The notes under the pieces were generated by a model. That model did not search any database and was not told the DNA's origin. It saw nothing but the letters and a program-made list of their open reading frames with translations. The position numbers were made by a program, and so were the translations under genes. This document shows positions 1 to 8,093 of a stretch of 64,000 nucleotides of DNA, piece after piece; position 1 is the stretch's first letter; the number at the start of each line of letters is the position of its first letter. Source of the DNA: JALZAI01 sp038212215 (GTDB taxonomy: Bacteria; Actinomycetota; Actinomycetes; Mycobacteriales; Jatrophihabitantaceae); assembly GCA_038212215.1 (NCBI GenBank), contig JBBQUT010000009.1, positions 69,726 through 133,725 on the forward strand, read 5' to 3'.

Positions 1-1
1 C

Positions 2-904
2 GCGAGCCGGATCGCGGCCGCGACCGGCACGCGGCTGCTCGCCGAATGCTTCCCGGCGCGGATCGAACGCGGCGCGAGTGTGCCCGACGTGGCGCGGGTC
101 GCTTACCTCGCCGAGGCCGTAGCGCCGCAGCTCGCCGGGGCAACCGACCTCGTGCTGGCGGGTGCGGCCGCGCCCGTGGCGTTCTTCGCCTACCCCGGTC
201 GCTCCGACGACCTGATTCCCTCCGGGTGCACCACGCATACCCTCGCCGCACCGGGTCAGGACGTCGTCGCGGCGCTGCACGCGCTGGCCGAGCAGGTTGC
301 CCCAGCCACCGAACCGGTGCTGGCAGCCGCCGCGCTGCCCGCCTCGCCGGACGGGCCGCTCGACGCCGAGAAAGTCGCTGCCGCGGTCGCGCTCACCCTG
401 CCGCCAGACGCGATCCTGGTGGACGAGGCGATCACCGGTGGCTTCCATCTGCCGAGTGCCACCGCCGGTGCGGCCCGGCACAGCTTGCTGACCTTGACCG
501 GCGGGGCGATCGGCCAGGGTCTGCCCGTCGCGACCGGCGCCGCCGTCGCCGCGCCGCACCGGTCGGTGATCTGCGTGCAGGCCGACGGCAGTGCGATGTA
601 CACCGTCCAGGCGCTATGGACGCAGGCCCGCGAGCAGCTCGACGTGACGACGGTGCTGCTGAACAACGCCTCCTACGCGATTCTGCGGATGGAACTGGAT
701 CGCGTCGGTGCCGCCGGACTTCGCGAGCGTGCGCGCAAGATGCTGGATCTCGGCCACCCCGTCCTCAACTTCACCGCGCTGGCCCAGGCACAAGGCGTCG
801 ACGCGGTGCGGGTCACGACGGCCGAGGCGCTCGTCGGCGAGCTGCGGCGCGCGATCGCGGCGCGAGGCCCGCATCTGATCGAGGCCATCCTCACGCCGCC
901 CTGA
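2..904 (+). CDS. TPP-dependent acetolactate synthase/benzoylformate decarboxylase-like enzyme, C-terminal part (5' end outside window)
   Basis: The frame is open from base 2, so the gene starts before the window; 300 residues are seen. The visible part has the central domain and the C-terminal thiamine-pyrophosphate domain. A Gly-rich GGAIGQGLPVATGAAVA stretch is followed by an ADG (581-589), 24 residues, then NN (662-667). This is the metal/TPP signature GDG-X24-27-NN of the POX/ALS family, with Ala for the first Gly. LWTQAREQLDVTTVLLNN is typical of large-subunit acetolactate synthase-like and benzoylformate decarboxylase-like proteins. The N-terminal domain with the catalytic Glu is not visible, so the substrate cannot be told. 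The next element downstream is a TPP riboswitch. Family is secure, the reaction is not. Confidence 0.85.
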   Translation, partial: ASRIAAATGTRLLAECFPARIERGASVPDVARVAYLAEAVAPQLAGATDLVLAGAAAPVAFFAYPGRSDDLIPSGCTTHTLAAPGQDVVAALHALAEQVAPATEPVLAAAALPASPDGPLDAEKVAAAVALTLPPDAILVDEAITGGFHLPSATAGAARHSLLTLTGGAIGQGLPVATGAAVAAPHRSVICVQADGSAMYTVQALWTQAREQLDVTTVLLNNASYAILRMELDRVGAAGLRERARKMLDLGHPVLNFTALAQAQGVDAVRVTTAEALVGELRRAIAARGPHLIEAILTPP

Positions 905-940
905 CGCCGCCGGCCACGGCGACCGGGGTAGGGTCGAGCC

Positions 941-1031
941 GAACACGGGAGCCCGGTGTACCGGGCTGAGAGGGCTGGCTGGGAGCCGCCGACCGTCGAA
1001 CCTGATCCGGGTAATGCCGGCGCAGGAAGTG
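941..1031 (+). promoter_or_regulatory. TPP riboswitch (THI element)
   Basis: The conserved THI-box blocks appear in order: a GGGAGCCC-type stem start near 947, CTGAGAGG at 965-972, then GACCGTCGAACCTGATCCGG (991-1010) and GTAATGCCGGCGCAGGAAG (1011-1029). The element ends about 55 nt before the permease ATG at 1085. In actinobacteria such elements usually act by hiding the ribosome site or by terminating transcription when TPP is high. It therefore probably lowers expression of the permease-psuG-psuK operon when thiamine is plentiful. Confidence 0.95.
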
Positions 1032-1084
1032 ATCGCCCAGTCGGCACTCGTCCCACCACCGGACGAGAGGTTCGCCCAGATCCA

Positions 1085-2425
1085 ATGACCGCTATCAAGC
1101 AGTACCCGGCCGTCGAAGGCGCTGAGGCGCCGCTCACCCTGGACGACGCGCCCCCGCGCACGTTGCATCTGAGCGACCAGCTCGGGCTATGGGGCAATCT
1201 CGGCGTCAGCCTGCTCGGATTCACCGGCGCGATCTTCGTTCTCGTCCCGGTCGACAAGGCGATGTCATTGGTTGCTGCGCTGGTCGCGCTGGCGGTCGGC
1301 ACCGTGGTGGGCACGCTCATGGTCGCTCTCGCCGCCGTGCCTGGCGCGCAGACCGGCGCACCGTCGATGGTGCTGCTGCGCGGCCTGTTCGGCACCCGCA
1401 TGTCGTATCTGCCCACTGCGCTCAACGTGGTGCAACTTCTGGGCTGGAGCACGTTCGAACTGGTCACGATCGGCACCGCGATGCATCAGGTTGCGGACGG
1501 CATCCCGCGCTGGGTGTACGTGCTGGCCGGTGGGGCGGTGACCACAGGGCTGGCATTGCGGCCACTCGGCTGGATCCGGGTGCTGCGCAAGTACGTCACC
1601 CTTGCCGTGGTCGTGGTGCTTGTGTACCTGTTTGTTCAGTTGCTTCGGCACCCGCTACCGGCGTTCGGCGCGGGGAGCTGGAACGACTTCTGGATCGCTG
1701 TCGACACCGTCGTCGGCGCCGCCGTGTCCTTCGTGCCGCTCGCCTCGGACTACTCCCGCTTTTCGCGGTCCACGCGTGCTGCGTTCCTCGGTGTCTTCGT
1801 CGGATATTCCGTCACGCAATTCGCCTGTTATGCGCTCGGACTCATCGCCCTGCTGACCGTGGCGAAGGGCAACCCGGACCACATCTTCGCCACATTCATC
1901 GCGGTTCCACTGGGCGCGCTTGCCTTCGCTGTACTAGCGATCCGAGAGCTCGACCAATCCTTCGCCGACACGTTCTCGACCGCGGTGTCGGTGCAGAATT
2001 TCCGGTCGCACTGGGACCGGCGGGTGCTCGCGATCGCAGTCGGCAGCATCGCCACCGTGGCAGCGCTCGCTCTGAGTATCAGCGACTACGAGAACTTCCT
2101 GATCCTCATCGGCTCGGTGTTCGTCCCGTTGCTGGGCGTGCTGGTCGTCGACTACTTCGTGGTGTCGCGGCGCATGTGGGATCTCGGCGAGAGCGTCCGC
2201 CCGCGTTGGGCAAACCTCGCGGCGTGGGGACTCGGTTTTGTTGCCTACCAGTTGGTCAATCCCGGTTACATCGACTGGTGGGTGGCGGCGTGGGGACACG
2301 TACAAGGCTGGCTGAACTTCACGCCGGCGACCTGGATGAGCGCGTCGCTGATCTCGTTCCTCGTCGCGGCACTCACGACCCTTCCGCTCGGTCTGCTGGC
2401 TAGGCGACGGGGACGTGCGTGCTGA
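1085..2425 (+). CDS. cytX: NCS1-family permease, probable hydroxymethylpyrimidine/thiamine-precursor transporter (CytX-like)
   Basis: The 446-residue polytopic membrane protein has about 12 hydrophobic segments and the layout of the nucleobase:cation symporter-1 family (cytosine/purine/thiamine permeases), including an N-terminal LGLWGNLGVSLLGFTGAIF segment and the PLASDYSRFSR motif before the middle helices. A TPP riboswitch directly upstream is the classic mark of CytX, predicted to import HMP, the thiamine pyrimidine. I chose the ATG at 1085; the open frame extends upstream only through the riboswitch. Its stop overlaps the GTG of psuG by 7 nt, so a pseudouridine or uracil cargo is also possible. 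Family is certain; the HMP role is inferred from the riboswitch. Confidence 0.85.
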   Translation: MTAIKQYPAVEGAEAPLTLDDAPPRTLHLSDQLGLWGNLGVSLLGFTGAIFVLVPVDKAMSLVAALVALAVGTVVGTLMVALAAVPGAQTGAPSMVLLRGLFGTRMSYLPTALNVVQLLGWSTFELVTIGTAMHQVADGIPRWVYVLAGGAVTTGLALRPLGWIRVLRKYVTLAVVVVLVYLFVQLLRHPLPAFGAGSWNDFWIAVDTVVGAAVSFVPLASDYSRFSRSTRAAFLGVFVGYSVTQFACYALGLIALLTVAKGNPDHIFATFIAVPLGALAFAVLAIRELDQSFADTFSTAVSVQNFRSHWDRRVLAIAVGSIATVAALALSISDYENFLILIGSVFVPLLGVLVVDYFVVSRRMWDLGESVRPRWANLAAWGLGFVAYQLVNPGYIDWWVAAWGHVQGWLNFTPATWMSASLISFLVAALTTLPLGLLARRRGRAC

Positions 2426-3324
2426 TCGATCCGGAGGTTGCCGACGCGCTTGCGGGCGGACGGGCCGTCGTCGCGCTGGAGAGCACGATCATCAGCCACG
2501 GCCTGCCACGCCCGGACAACGTGCGCATCGCCCGCGAGATCGAACGTGCCGTGCGCTCGGGCGGCGCCGTGCCCGCAACGGTTGCGGTGGTCGACGGCAT
2601 GGCGCGCGTCGGCCTCGACGACGCTGCGCTGCTACGTGTCGCGGGCGACGAGAACGTGGTCAAGGTCAGCGTCCGCGACCTGGCCGGCGTCGTTGCGCTC
2701 GGCGGGGTGGGAGCGACGACGGTCGCGGCAACCGCTCATCTTGCGGCGCAGGCCGGCATCGGCGTGTTCGCCACCGGCGGACTAGGCGGGGTGCATCGCG
2801 GGGCCGCGCAGACGTGGGACGAGTCGGCAGACCTGACGACGCTGTCGCGCACGCCTTTGCTCGTCGTCTGTGCCGGTGTGAAGTCGATTCTGGACGTCGG
2901 CGCGACCCTGGAGCGGCTGGAGACCCTGAATATCGGCGTCCTCGGCTACCGGACGGACCGGTTCCCAGGGTTCTACCTGCGCGACTCCGGCCACTGCCTG
3001 GATTGGCGTGCCGACTCGCCCGCCGAGGTCGCCGCCGTGCTGCGTGCGCGGGCGGCGCTGGGCACTGACCGGTACGGCATGGTGCTGGTCAACCCGATTG
3101 CCGCTTGCGATGAACTGGACCGCGCCCTGCACGACCGGGTGCTCGCTGCTGGGCTTGCGGCGGCCGCGGCGGCGCAGATGCGCGGCAAGGACGTCACCCC
3201 GTTTCTGCTCGATTTCTTCCACCGCGAGACGGCGGGCGCGTCGCTGGCCGCCAACGTCGCGCTCGTGCTCGGCAATGCCCGACTGGCAGCGGAAGTTGCG
3301 GTCGCCGCCGCCGACCCGACGTGA
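2419..3324 (+). CDS. psuG: Pseudouridine-5'-phosphate glycosidase
   Basis: PsuG cleaves the C-C glycosidic bond of pseudouridine 5'-phosphate to uracil and ribose 5-phosphate, in the cytosol. At 301 aa it has the usual family length. Family blocks are visible in order: ALESTIISHGLPRPDN (residues about 18-33), VVDGMARVGL, VSVRDLAGVVALGGVGATTV, then GVFATGGLGGVHRGA and a TWDESADLTTLSRTP block, with VCAGVKSILDVGATLE after it. Translation starts at a GTG that overlaps the permease stop by 7 nt, and the gene overlaps psuK by 4 nt (GTGA), so the three are translationally coupled under the TPP riboswitch. Confidence 0.94.
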   Translation: MLIDPEVADALAGGRAVVALESTIISHGLPRPDNVRIAREIERAVRSGGAVPATVAVVDGMARVGLDDAALLRVAGDENVVKVSVRDLAGVVALGGVGATTVAATAHLAAQAGIGVFATGGLGGVHRGAAQTWDESADLTTLSRTPLLVVCAGVKSILDVGATLERLETLNIGVLGYRTDRFPGFYLRDSGHCLDWRADSPAEVAAVLRARAALGTDRYGMVLVNPIAACDELDRALHDRVLAAGLAAAAAAQMRGKDVTPFLLDFFHRETAGASLAANVALVLGNARLAAEVAVAAADPT

Positions 3325-4229
3325 CATTGCGGGTGTTGTGCGTGGGCGAGTTGATCTTGGACGTCGTGGCGCAACTGCCCGGGGAGCTGACCCGTGGCTC
3401 GGACAGCCCGGCCCCCGTCTCGCTGGTCGGCGGCGGGTCTGCAGCCAACACCGCTGCGTGGCTCGTGGCTGCTGGAGCACCGGCGGCATTGATCGCGAGG
3501 GTCGGCGACGACGCGCTGGGCCGGATGCTGGTCGGCGAACTCGGCGCCTCGGGCGTCCATGTTGCGGCGAGCGTCGATCCGGTCCGTCCGAGCGGAACGT
3601 GCATCGTCCTGGTGGACGCGAGCGGCGAGCGCACGATGATCCCGTCGATGGGCGCCAACATCGAGTTGGGCTGCGCGCCGCTGCCTGAGCTGCTGTTCCC
3701 GGACTCGCACGTCCACATCTCCGCCTACGCCGTCTTCGCCGCGGGCTCACGCTCGGCCGCCGACGAAGCGGTCCGCCTCGCGACCGAGCATGGGTGCGGT
3801 GTCTCGATCGATGCCGCGTCGGCAGCGCCGCTGCGCGCGTTCGGAGCCGGTGCGTTCCTCGACTGGCTGCCGCGCTGCGTGCTGTTCGCCAACCGAGACG
3901 AGGCCCGCGTGCTGAGCGGCCTTGACGACCCGGCCGAGGCGGCTGCTGCCCTGGCGGCACGGTGCGGCGAAGCGATCGTGAAGTGCGGCGCCGAGGGCGC
4001 CGTGTGGTCGGACGGGAGCGCCGTCCGGGGTGAGGTTGCGGGCGCTTCCCGCGTCGTCGACAGCACCGGCGCCGGTGACGCCTTTGCGGCGGGGGTGCTG
4101 GCGGCGCGGCTGGGCGGCAGCGGGATCTCTGATGCGTTGCGGGCCGGCAATGAGCTCGCTGCTCGGGTGCTCACCGTGGTGGGCGGCCGCCCACCCGCCG
4201 CCGGGCGCGAGGTGCGCTACCGGCGGTAG
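3321..4229 (+). CDS. psuK: PfkB-family carbohydrate kinase, probable pseudouridine kinase
   Basis: This is a ribokinase-like protein of 302 aa. The N-terminal substrate motif SLVGGGSAANTAAWLVAAGA and the C-terminal anion-hole/catalytic motif DSTGAGDAFAAGVLAA (catalytic Asp in GAGD) are both present. Next to psuG it should phosphorylate pseudouridine to pseudouridine 5'-phosphate, the PsuG substrate. Because the operon is led by a TPP riboswitch and PfkB-fold enzymes such as ThiD and PdxK act on HMP and B6 compounds, a pyrimidine-alcohol kinase role in thiamine salvage is a serious alternative. The GTG start overlaps psuG by 4 nt. The 3' end overlaps the convergent DUF2993 gene by 13 nt. Confidence 0.85.
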   Translation: MTLRVLCVGELILDVVAQLPGELTRGSDSPAPVSLVGGGSAANTAAWLVAAGAPAALIARVGDDALGRMLVGELGASGVHVAASVDPVRPSGTCIVLVDASGERTMIPSMGANIELGCAPLPELLFPDSHVHISAYAVFAAGSRSAADEAVRLATEHGCGVSIDAASAAPLRAFGAGAFLDWLPRCVLFANRDEARVLSGLDDPAEAAAALAARCGEAIVKCGAEGAVWSDGSAVRGEVAGASRVVDSTGAGDAFAAGVLAARLGGSGISDALRAGNELAARVLTVVGGRPPAAGREVRYRR

Positions 4230-4966
4230 GTCAGGTTCTTGCCGTGAAGATGCAGCACCAGCCCGTCCGGGTCGACGCTCAATCCGTCGACCGAAACGTC
4301 GAACGGCAGGCCGTTTAGCGCGACGGTGACCGCAAAGATCCCTGCCAGGGCGTGAGCGAGTTGCGGTAGCTGTTGACCGGCCGCGCTCACTTGCGGGTCG
4401 ATGAAGCGCAGCCCGTCGGCGGACGAGGCGCGGACCGCCGCGCTGATCTCGCCGGTCAGCGACGTGCCCACCACCGACACGGTGCGCGATGCCTTGACCC
4501 GGCCGCCGTCTTTGGGCCCGGCGTAGGAGATAGGGGTGCCGAGCGTGCTCGACACTGCGGCATAGCTGCTCCGGGCGTCTGCGGTGGCAGTCTGCGCCGA
4601 GATGGACGTGAAGTCATGCGCCACCGTGACGCCGTGCAGGTGAACTACTATTGTGTCCAGCCGCAGCGGCCTGTCGAGCCGAGCCTGCTTGAGCAACACG
4701 CCGTGCGCGGTAATCGTCACGTCGTCGTAGTGTCCAGAAGCCAACTGGGTGAGAAACGGGAAACCGGCGACGTCGACGTTCGGACGCTCGCTCAGATGCT
4801 GCGAGTTCTCGATCGTGTCCCCGGCGATGCGCTCCGCGATGACCGCACTCACGCGGTCGGCGCCGACCACCAGCAGCGCAAGCACCACGACCGTGATCAG
4901 TAAGCGTCGCGGCCAGCGGCGCCGCGCGCGCGCCTGGCCGGGGTGCGCCGTGCGCAGAGCGCTCAT
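4217..4966 (-). CDS. DUF2993 (LmeA-like) exported or membrane-anchored protein
   Basis: The protein has 249 aa. A basic N-terminus is followed by one hydrophobic segment (RRLLITVVVLALLVVGA, about residues 18-34), then a beta-rich extracytoplasmic domain. The blocks VDVAGFPFLTQLASGHYDDV and the C-terminal LPFDVSVDGLSVDPDGLVL are hallmarks of DUF2993. In mycobacteria the family member LmeA supports lipomannan mannan elongation. Such proteins look like periplasmic lipid-binding domains. The start at 4966 is preferred because GGGAG lies 9 nt upstream; an ATG at 4987 gives 7 more residues. The substrate in this organism is unknown. Confidence 0.82.
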   Translation of the reverse strand: MSALRTAHPGQARARRRWPRRLLITVVVLALLVVGADRVSAVIAERIAGDTIENSQHLSERPNVDVAGFPFLTQLASGHYDDVTITAHGVLLKQARLDRPLRLDTIVVHLHGVTVAHDFTSISAQTATADARSSYAAVSSTLGTPISYAGPKDGGRVKASRTVSVVGTSLTGEISAAVRASSADGLRFIDPQVSAAGQQLPQLAHALAGIFAVTVALNGLPFDVSVDGLSVDPDGLVLHLHGKNLTYRR

Positions 4967-5039
4967 GGCACACAGAGCTCCCTGCACGCCGAACTCGTTC
5001 CCTGCGGATCGGGCAGCACGACCTGGAACACGATCGCCA

Positions 5040-7196
5040 TCAGCGGCCTACGCCCGCTGCGTCCATGCCGCGCAACTCCTTCTTGAGCTCGGAGATCTCG
5101 TCGCGAATCCGAGCGGCCACCTCGAACTGCAACTCGCGGGCGGAAGTGAGCATCTGCTCGTTGAGCTGCTGGATCAGATCAGCGAGTTGTGCGCGCGGCA
5201 GTTCGGCGATGTCCAACTTTCCGTCGGCGTGCGCACCGACCCCGATCACGCCGCCGGAGAAGCCGCGACCGCCGCGTCCGGGAGCCGAGGACTTGCCACG
5301 CGACTGCGAACGCCCCGATCCGCCGACCGGCGTCGAGGCGAGCAGCTCGTCGGTGTCCTGGGCTTCGCGTGCGAGCAAGTCGGTGATGTCGGCGATTCGC
5401 TTGCGCAACGGTTGCGGGTCCAGACCGTGCGCCACGTTGTAGGCGACCTGCTTCTCGCGGCGCCGGGTCGTCTCTTCGATCGCGGTCTGCATCGATGGTG
5501 TGATGCGGTCGGCGTACATGTGCACCTCGCCGGACACATTTCGTGCGGCGCGACCGATCGTCTGGATCAGGGACGTGCCCGAGCGCAGGAAGCCTTCCTT
5601 GTCCGCGTCCAGAATCGACACCAACGACACCTCGGGCAGATCGAGGCCCTCGCGTAGCAGGTTGATCCCTACGAGCACGTCGAACTCGCCCAGGCGCAGT
5701 TCGCGCAGCAGCTCGATACGCCGCAGCGTGTCGACCTCCGAGTGCAGGTAGCGCACCCGAATACCCTGTTCGAGCAGGTAGTCGGTGAGATCCTCGGCCA
5801 TCTTCTTGGTCAGGGTGGTTACCAGCACCCGCTCGTTGCGCTCGGACCGCTCGCGGATCTCGCCGACCAGGTCGTCGATCTGGCCCTTGGTCGACTTGAC
5901 CACGATCTGCGGGTCGACCAGACCAGTCGGACGGATCACCTGCTCGACGAACTCGCCTTTCGTGCGCCCCAACTCGTAGTGTCCCGGGGTTGCCGAGAGG
6001 TACACCGTCTGCCCGATGCGCTCGACGAACTCCTCGAACTTCAGCGGGCGGTTGTCCATCGCCGAGGGCAGCCGGAATCCGTGCTCGACCAGGGTGCGCT
6101 TGCGGGACATGTCACCCTCGTACATGCCGCCGGTCTGCGGCACAGTCACGTGTGACTCATCGATGATGAGCAGGAAGTCCTCGGGGAAGTAATCGAGCAA
6201 GCAGTTCGGGGCGCTGCCGCGTTCGCGTCCGTCGATGTGCAGTGAGTAATTCTCGATGCCGGAGCAGAACCCGACCTGGCGCATCATCTCGATGTCGTAG
6301 CTCGTCCGCATCCGCAGGCGTTGCGCCTCGAGCAGCTTGTTCTGGCCGTCGAGTTCCTTGAGCCGGTCGGCCAGTTCGCTCTCGATCCCCCGGATGGCAG
6401 CCTCCATTCGCTCCGGCCCGGCAGCGTAGTGCGTGGCCGGGAAGACGAACACCTCGTCCACTTCGCGCACCACCTCACCGGTGAGCGGGTGCAGGTAATA
6501 CAGCCGCTCGACCTCGTCACCGAACATCTCGGCGCGAATCGCGAGTTCTTCGTACACCGGGAAGATCTCGACCGTGTCACCCCGTACCCGGAAGGTGCCG
6601 CGTGTGAACGACATGTCGTTGCGCGTGTACTGCACATCGACGAGCCGGCGCAGAATCGCCTCGCGCTCGATCTGCTGACCGACGCGCAGGCGCAGCGACC
6701 GATCGACGTAGGCCTGCGGCGTGCCCAGACCGTAGATGCATGACACCGTCGCGACAACGACGACATCGCGACGGGTGAGCAGCGACATAGTGGCCGAGTG
6801 ACGCAACCGCTCGACCTCGTCGTTGACCGAGGAATCCTTCTCGATGTAGGTGTCGGTCTGCGGGACGTAGGCCTCGGGTTGGTAGTAGTCGTAATAGCTG
6901 ACGAAGTACTCGACTGCGTTGTTGGGTAGCATCTCACGCAGTTCGTTGGCGAGCTGCGCGGCAAGTGTCTTGTTCGGGGCCATGATCAAGGTCGGGCGCT
7001 GCAACCGCTCGATCAGCCACGCCGATGTCGCCGACTTGCCGGTGCCGGTCGCGCCGAGCAGCACGATGTCGCGCTCCCCCGCCCGAATGCGACGTTCCAG
7101 GTCTTCGATCGCGGCCGGTTGATCACCGGAGGGCGCGAAGTCGGAGACCACCTCGAACTTGCCGGTGCTGGGTGTGATGTCGGAGCTGACGCGCAT
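5040..7196 (-). CDS. uvrB: Excinuclease ABC subunit B
   Basis: UvrB is the damage-verifying helicase-like subunit of nucleotide excision repair; it is loaded by UvrA and recruits UvrC. The 718-aa protein shows Walker A GATGTGKS (residues 48-55), the damage-probing beta-hairpin YYDYYQPEAYVPQTDTYIEK, a DESH Walker B, helicase motif VI QTIGRAARN, and a C-terminal UVR domain (LNEQMLTSARELQFEVAARI) that contacts UvrC. The frame continues upstream for 42 codons, but MRVSSD at 7196 is the conserved start. There is a Gly/Ser/Arg-rich linker before the UVR domain. It is a single gene on the minus strand. Confidence 0.98.
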   Translation of the reverse strand: MRVSSDITPSTGKFEVVSDFAPSGDQPAAIEDLERRIRAGERDIVLLGATGTGKSATSAWLIERLQRPTLIMAPNKTLAAQLANELREMLPNNAVEYFVSYYDYYQPEAYVPQTDTYIEKDSSVNDEVERLRHSATMSLLTRRDVVVVATVSCIYGLGTPQAYVDRSLRLRVGQQIEREAILRRLVDVQYTRNDMSFTRGTFRVRGDTVEIFPVYEELAIRAEMFGDEVERLYYLHPLTGEVVREVDEVFVFPATHYAAGPERMEAAIRGIESELADRLKELDGQNKLLEAQRLRMRTSYDIEMMRQVGFCSGIENYSLHIDGRERGSAPNCLLDYFPEDFLLIIDESHVTVPQTGGMYEGDMSRKRTLVEHGFRLPSAMDNRPLKFEEFVERIGQTVYLSATPGHYELGRTKGEFVEQVIRPTGLVDPQIVVKSTKGQIDDLVGEIRERSERNERVLVTTLTKKMAEDLTDYLLEQGIRVRYLHSEVDTLRRIELLRELRLGEFDVLVGINLLREGLDLPEVSLVSILDADKEGFLRSGTSLIQTIGRAARNVSGEVHMYADRITPSMQTAIEETTRRREKQVAYNVAHGLDPQPLRKRIADITDLLAREAQDTDELLASTPVGGSGRSQSRGKSSAPGRGGRGFSGGVIGVGAHADGKLDIAELPRAQLADLIQQLNEQMLTSARELQFEVAARIRDEISELKKELRGMDAAGVGR

Positions 7197-7279
7197 GCCA
7201 CCACGGTACGGGCGGGGTACGACAAGACCGAGGCTGCTTCGACGTGGGAATTTCGGCTGCGCGGTGTCAGACTTCCCAC

Positions 7280-7936
7280 ATGGTGGGCATTCAGGTCGAG
7301 TTCGTCGACGATGCCGGGGCATCCGAACCCCCTAGGAACCGTGCTCCCAGGCTCGTCGGCGCGCGCCCGGTCAGCCTTGCGCTCGCCGAACCTGCCCTCT
7401 GGATCGCCGCGGCGGTCCTGTCGGTGTTCGCCACTTTCCAGACAATTTTTACATATCGCTTCACCGGCGACTCGATCACGTCCCGCGGCGGCTACGACGC
7501 CTGGGGACACGCATTGGACGCACAACTCAACACCGACCACGGGCCCCGCTACGCCGTGTTGCTCTGGCTCTGCGCGACGCTGTTCGCGCTGCTGGCCGCG
7601 GCACTGCTGGGTGGCGGATTCAGCGCGGGTCGGGCCGGGCGCTGGACGCAGGCACGGGCCGGCGCGATCGGCTTGGCTGTCGTCGGACTGCTCGCCGGCG
7701 TGCTCGCCGGCGTTGCGCTCGGCGTGGAGTCCTCCTTCTCGGTCTACCGCGGGCTGGCGAAAACGCTGAACGACACGCACGGCGGGGTCGAGCTGCTGAT
7801 CGGGGGCTGCATCTGGTTCGGGCTGGCTTCGCTCGCCTGCGCGCTCGGCGCCGTCCTGGTGCACGCTTGGTCCGGAAAACGCACCCACCTTCGCGAGCGG
7901 GAGGACCGCTACTCGCAAGCCACCGGAGAAGGGTGA
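7280..7936 (+). CDS. Hypothetical multi-pass membrane protein
   Basis: The protein has about 218 aa with four predicted transmembrane stretches: ALWIAAAVLSVFATFQTIF, AVLLWLCATLFALLAAALLG, AIGLAVVGLLAGVLAGVALG and LLIGGCIWFGLASLACALGA. Between helices 1 and 2 lies an extracytoplasmic loop rich in Thr, Asp and Gly. I see no catalytic motif and do not recognise a family. The ATG at 7280 is chosen; an upstream in-frame start at 7244 is possible. It is divergent from uvrB and 157 nt upstream of glgX with no obvious link to either. Confidence 0.6.
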   Translation: MVGIQVEFVDDAGASEPPRNRAPRLVGARPVSLALAEPALWIAAAVLSVFATFQTIFTYRFTGDSITSRGGYDAWGHALDAQLNTDHGPRYAVLLWLCATLFALLAAALLGGGFSAGRAGRWTQARAGAIGLAVVGLLAGVLAGVALGVESSFSVYRGLAKTLNDTHGGVELLIGGCIWFGLASLACALGAVLVHAWSGKRTHLREREDRYSQATGEG

Positions 7937-8093
7937 CCTTGCGCACGATGGTCCCCGCGGCATCCCCGTCCACGCTGGGGTGGCGCTGATTTCGACATCG
8001 ATGTGACCCTGATAACCGGCACACTCTGCGACGCTGTCGTTTCACCGCGCGACGGCGTGGGGAGATTCAGCGCGACGACTACGAAGGAGCCGA

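Noticed and set aside
956..1084. Upstream extension of the permease frame (open from 956)
   Set aside because: This stretch is the TPP riboswitch; the family start and size fit ATG 1085.
673..1476. Long minus-strand frame over the riboswitch and permease
   Set aside because: High-GC shadow with Ser/Arg-rich composition, no family features, and it overlaps two supported features.
2782..3960. 392-codon minus-strand frame over psuG/psuK
   Set aside because: Arg/Pro-rich antisense shadow of two well-recognised genes.
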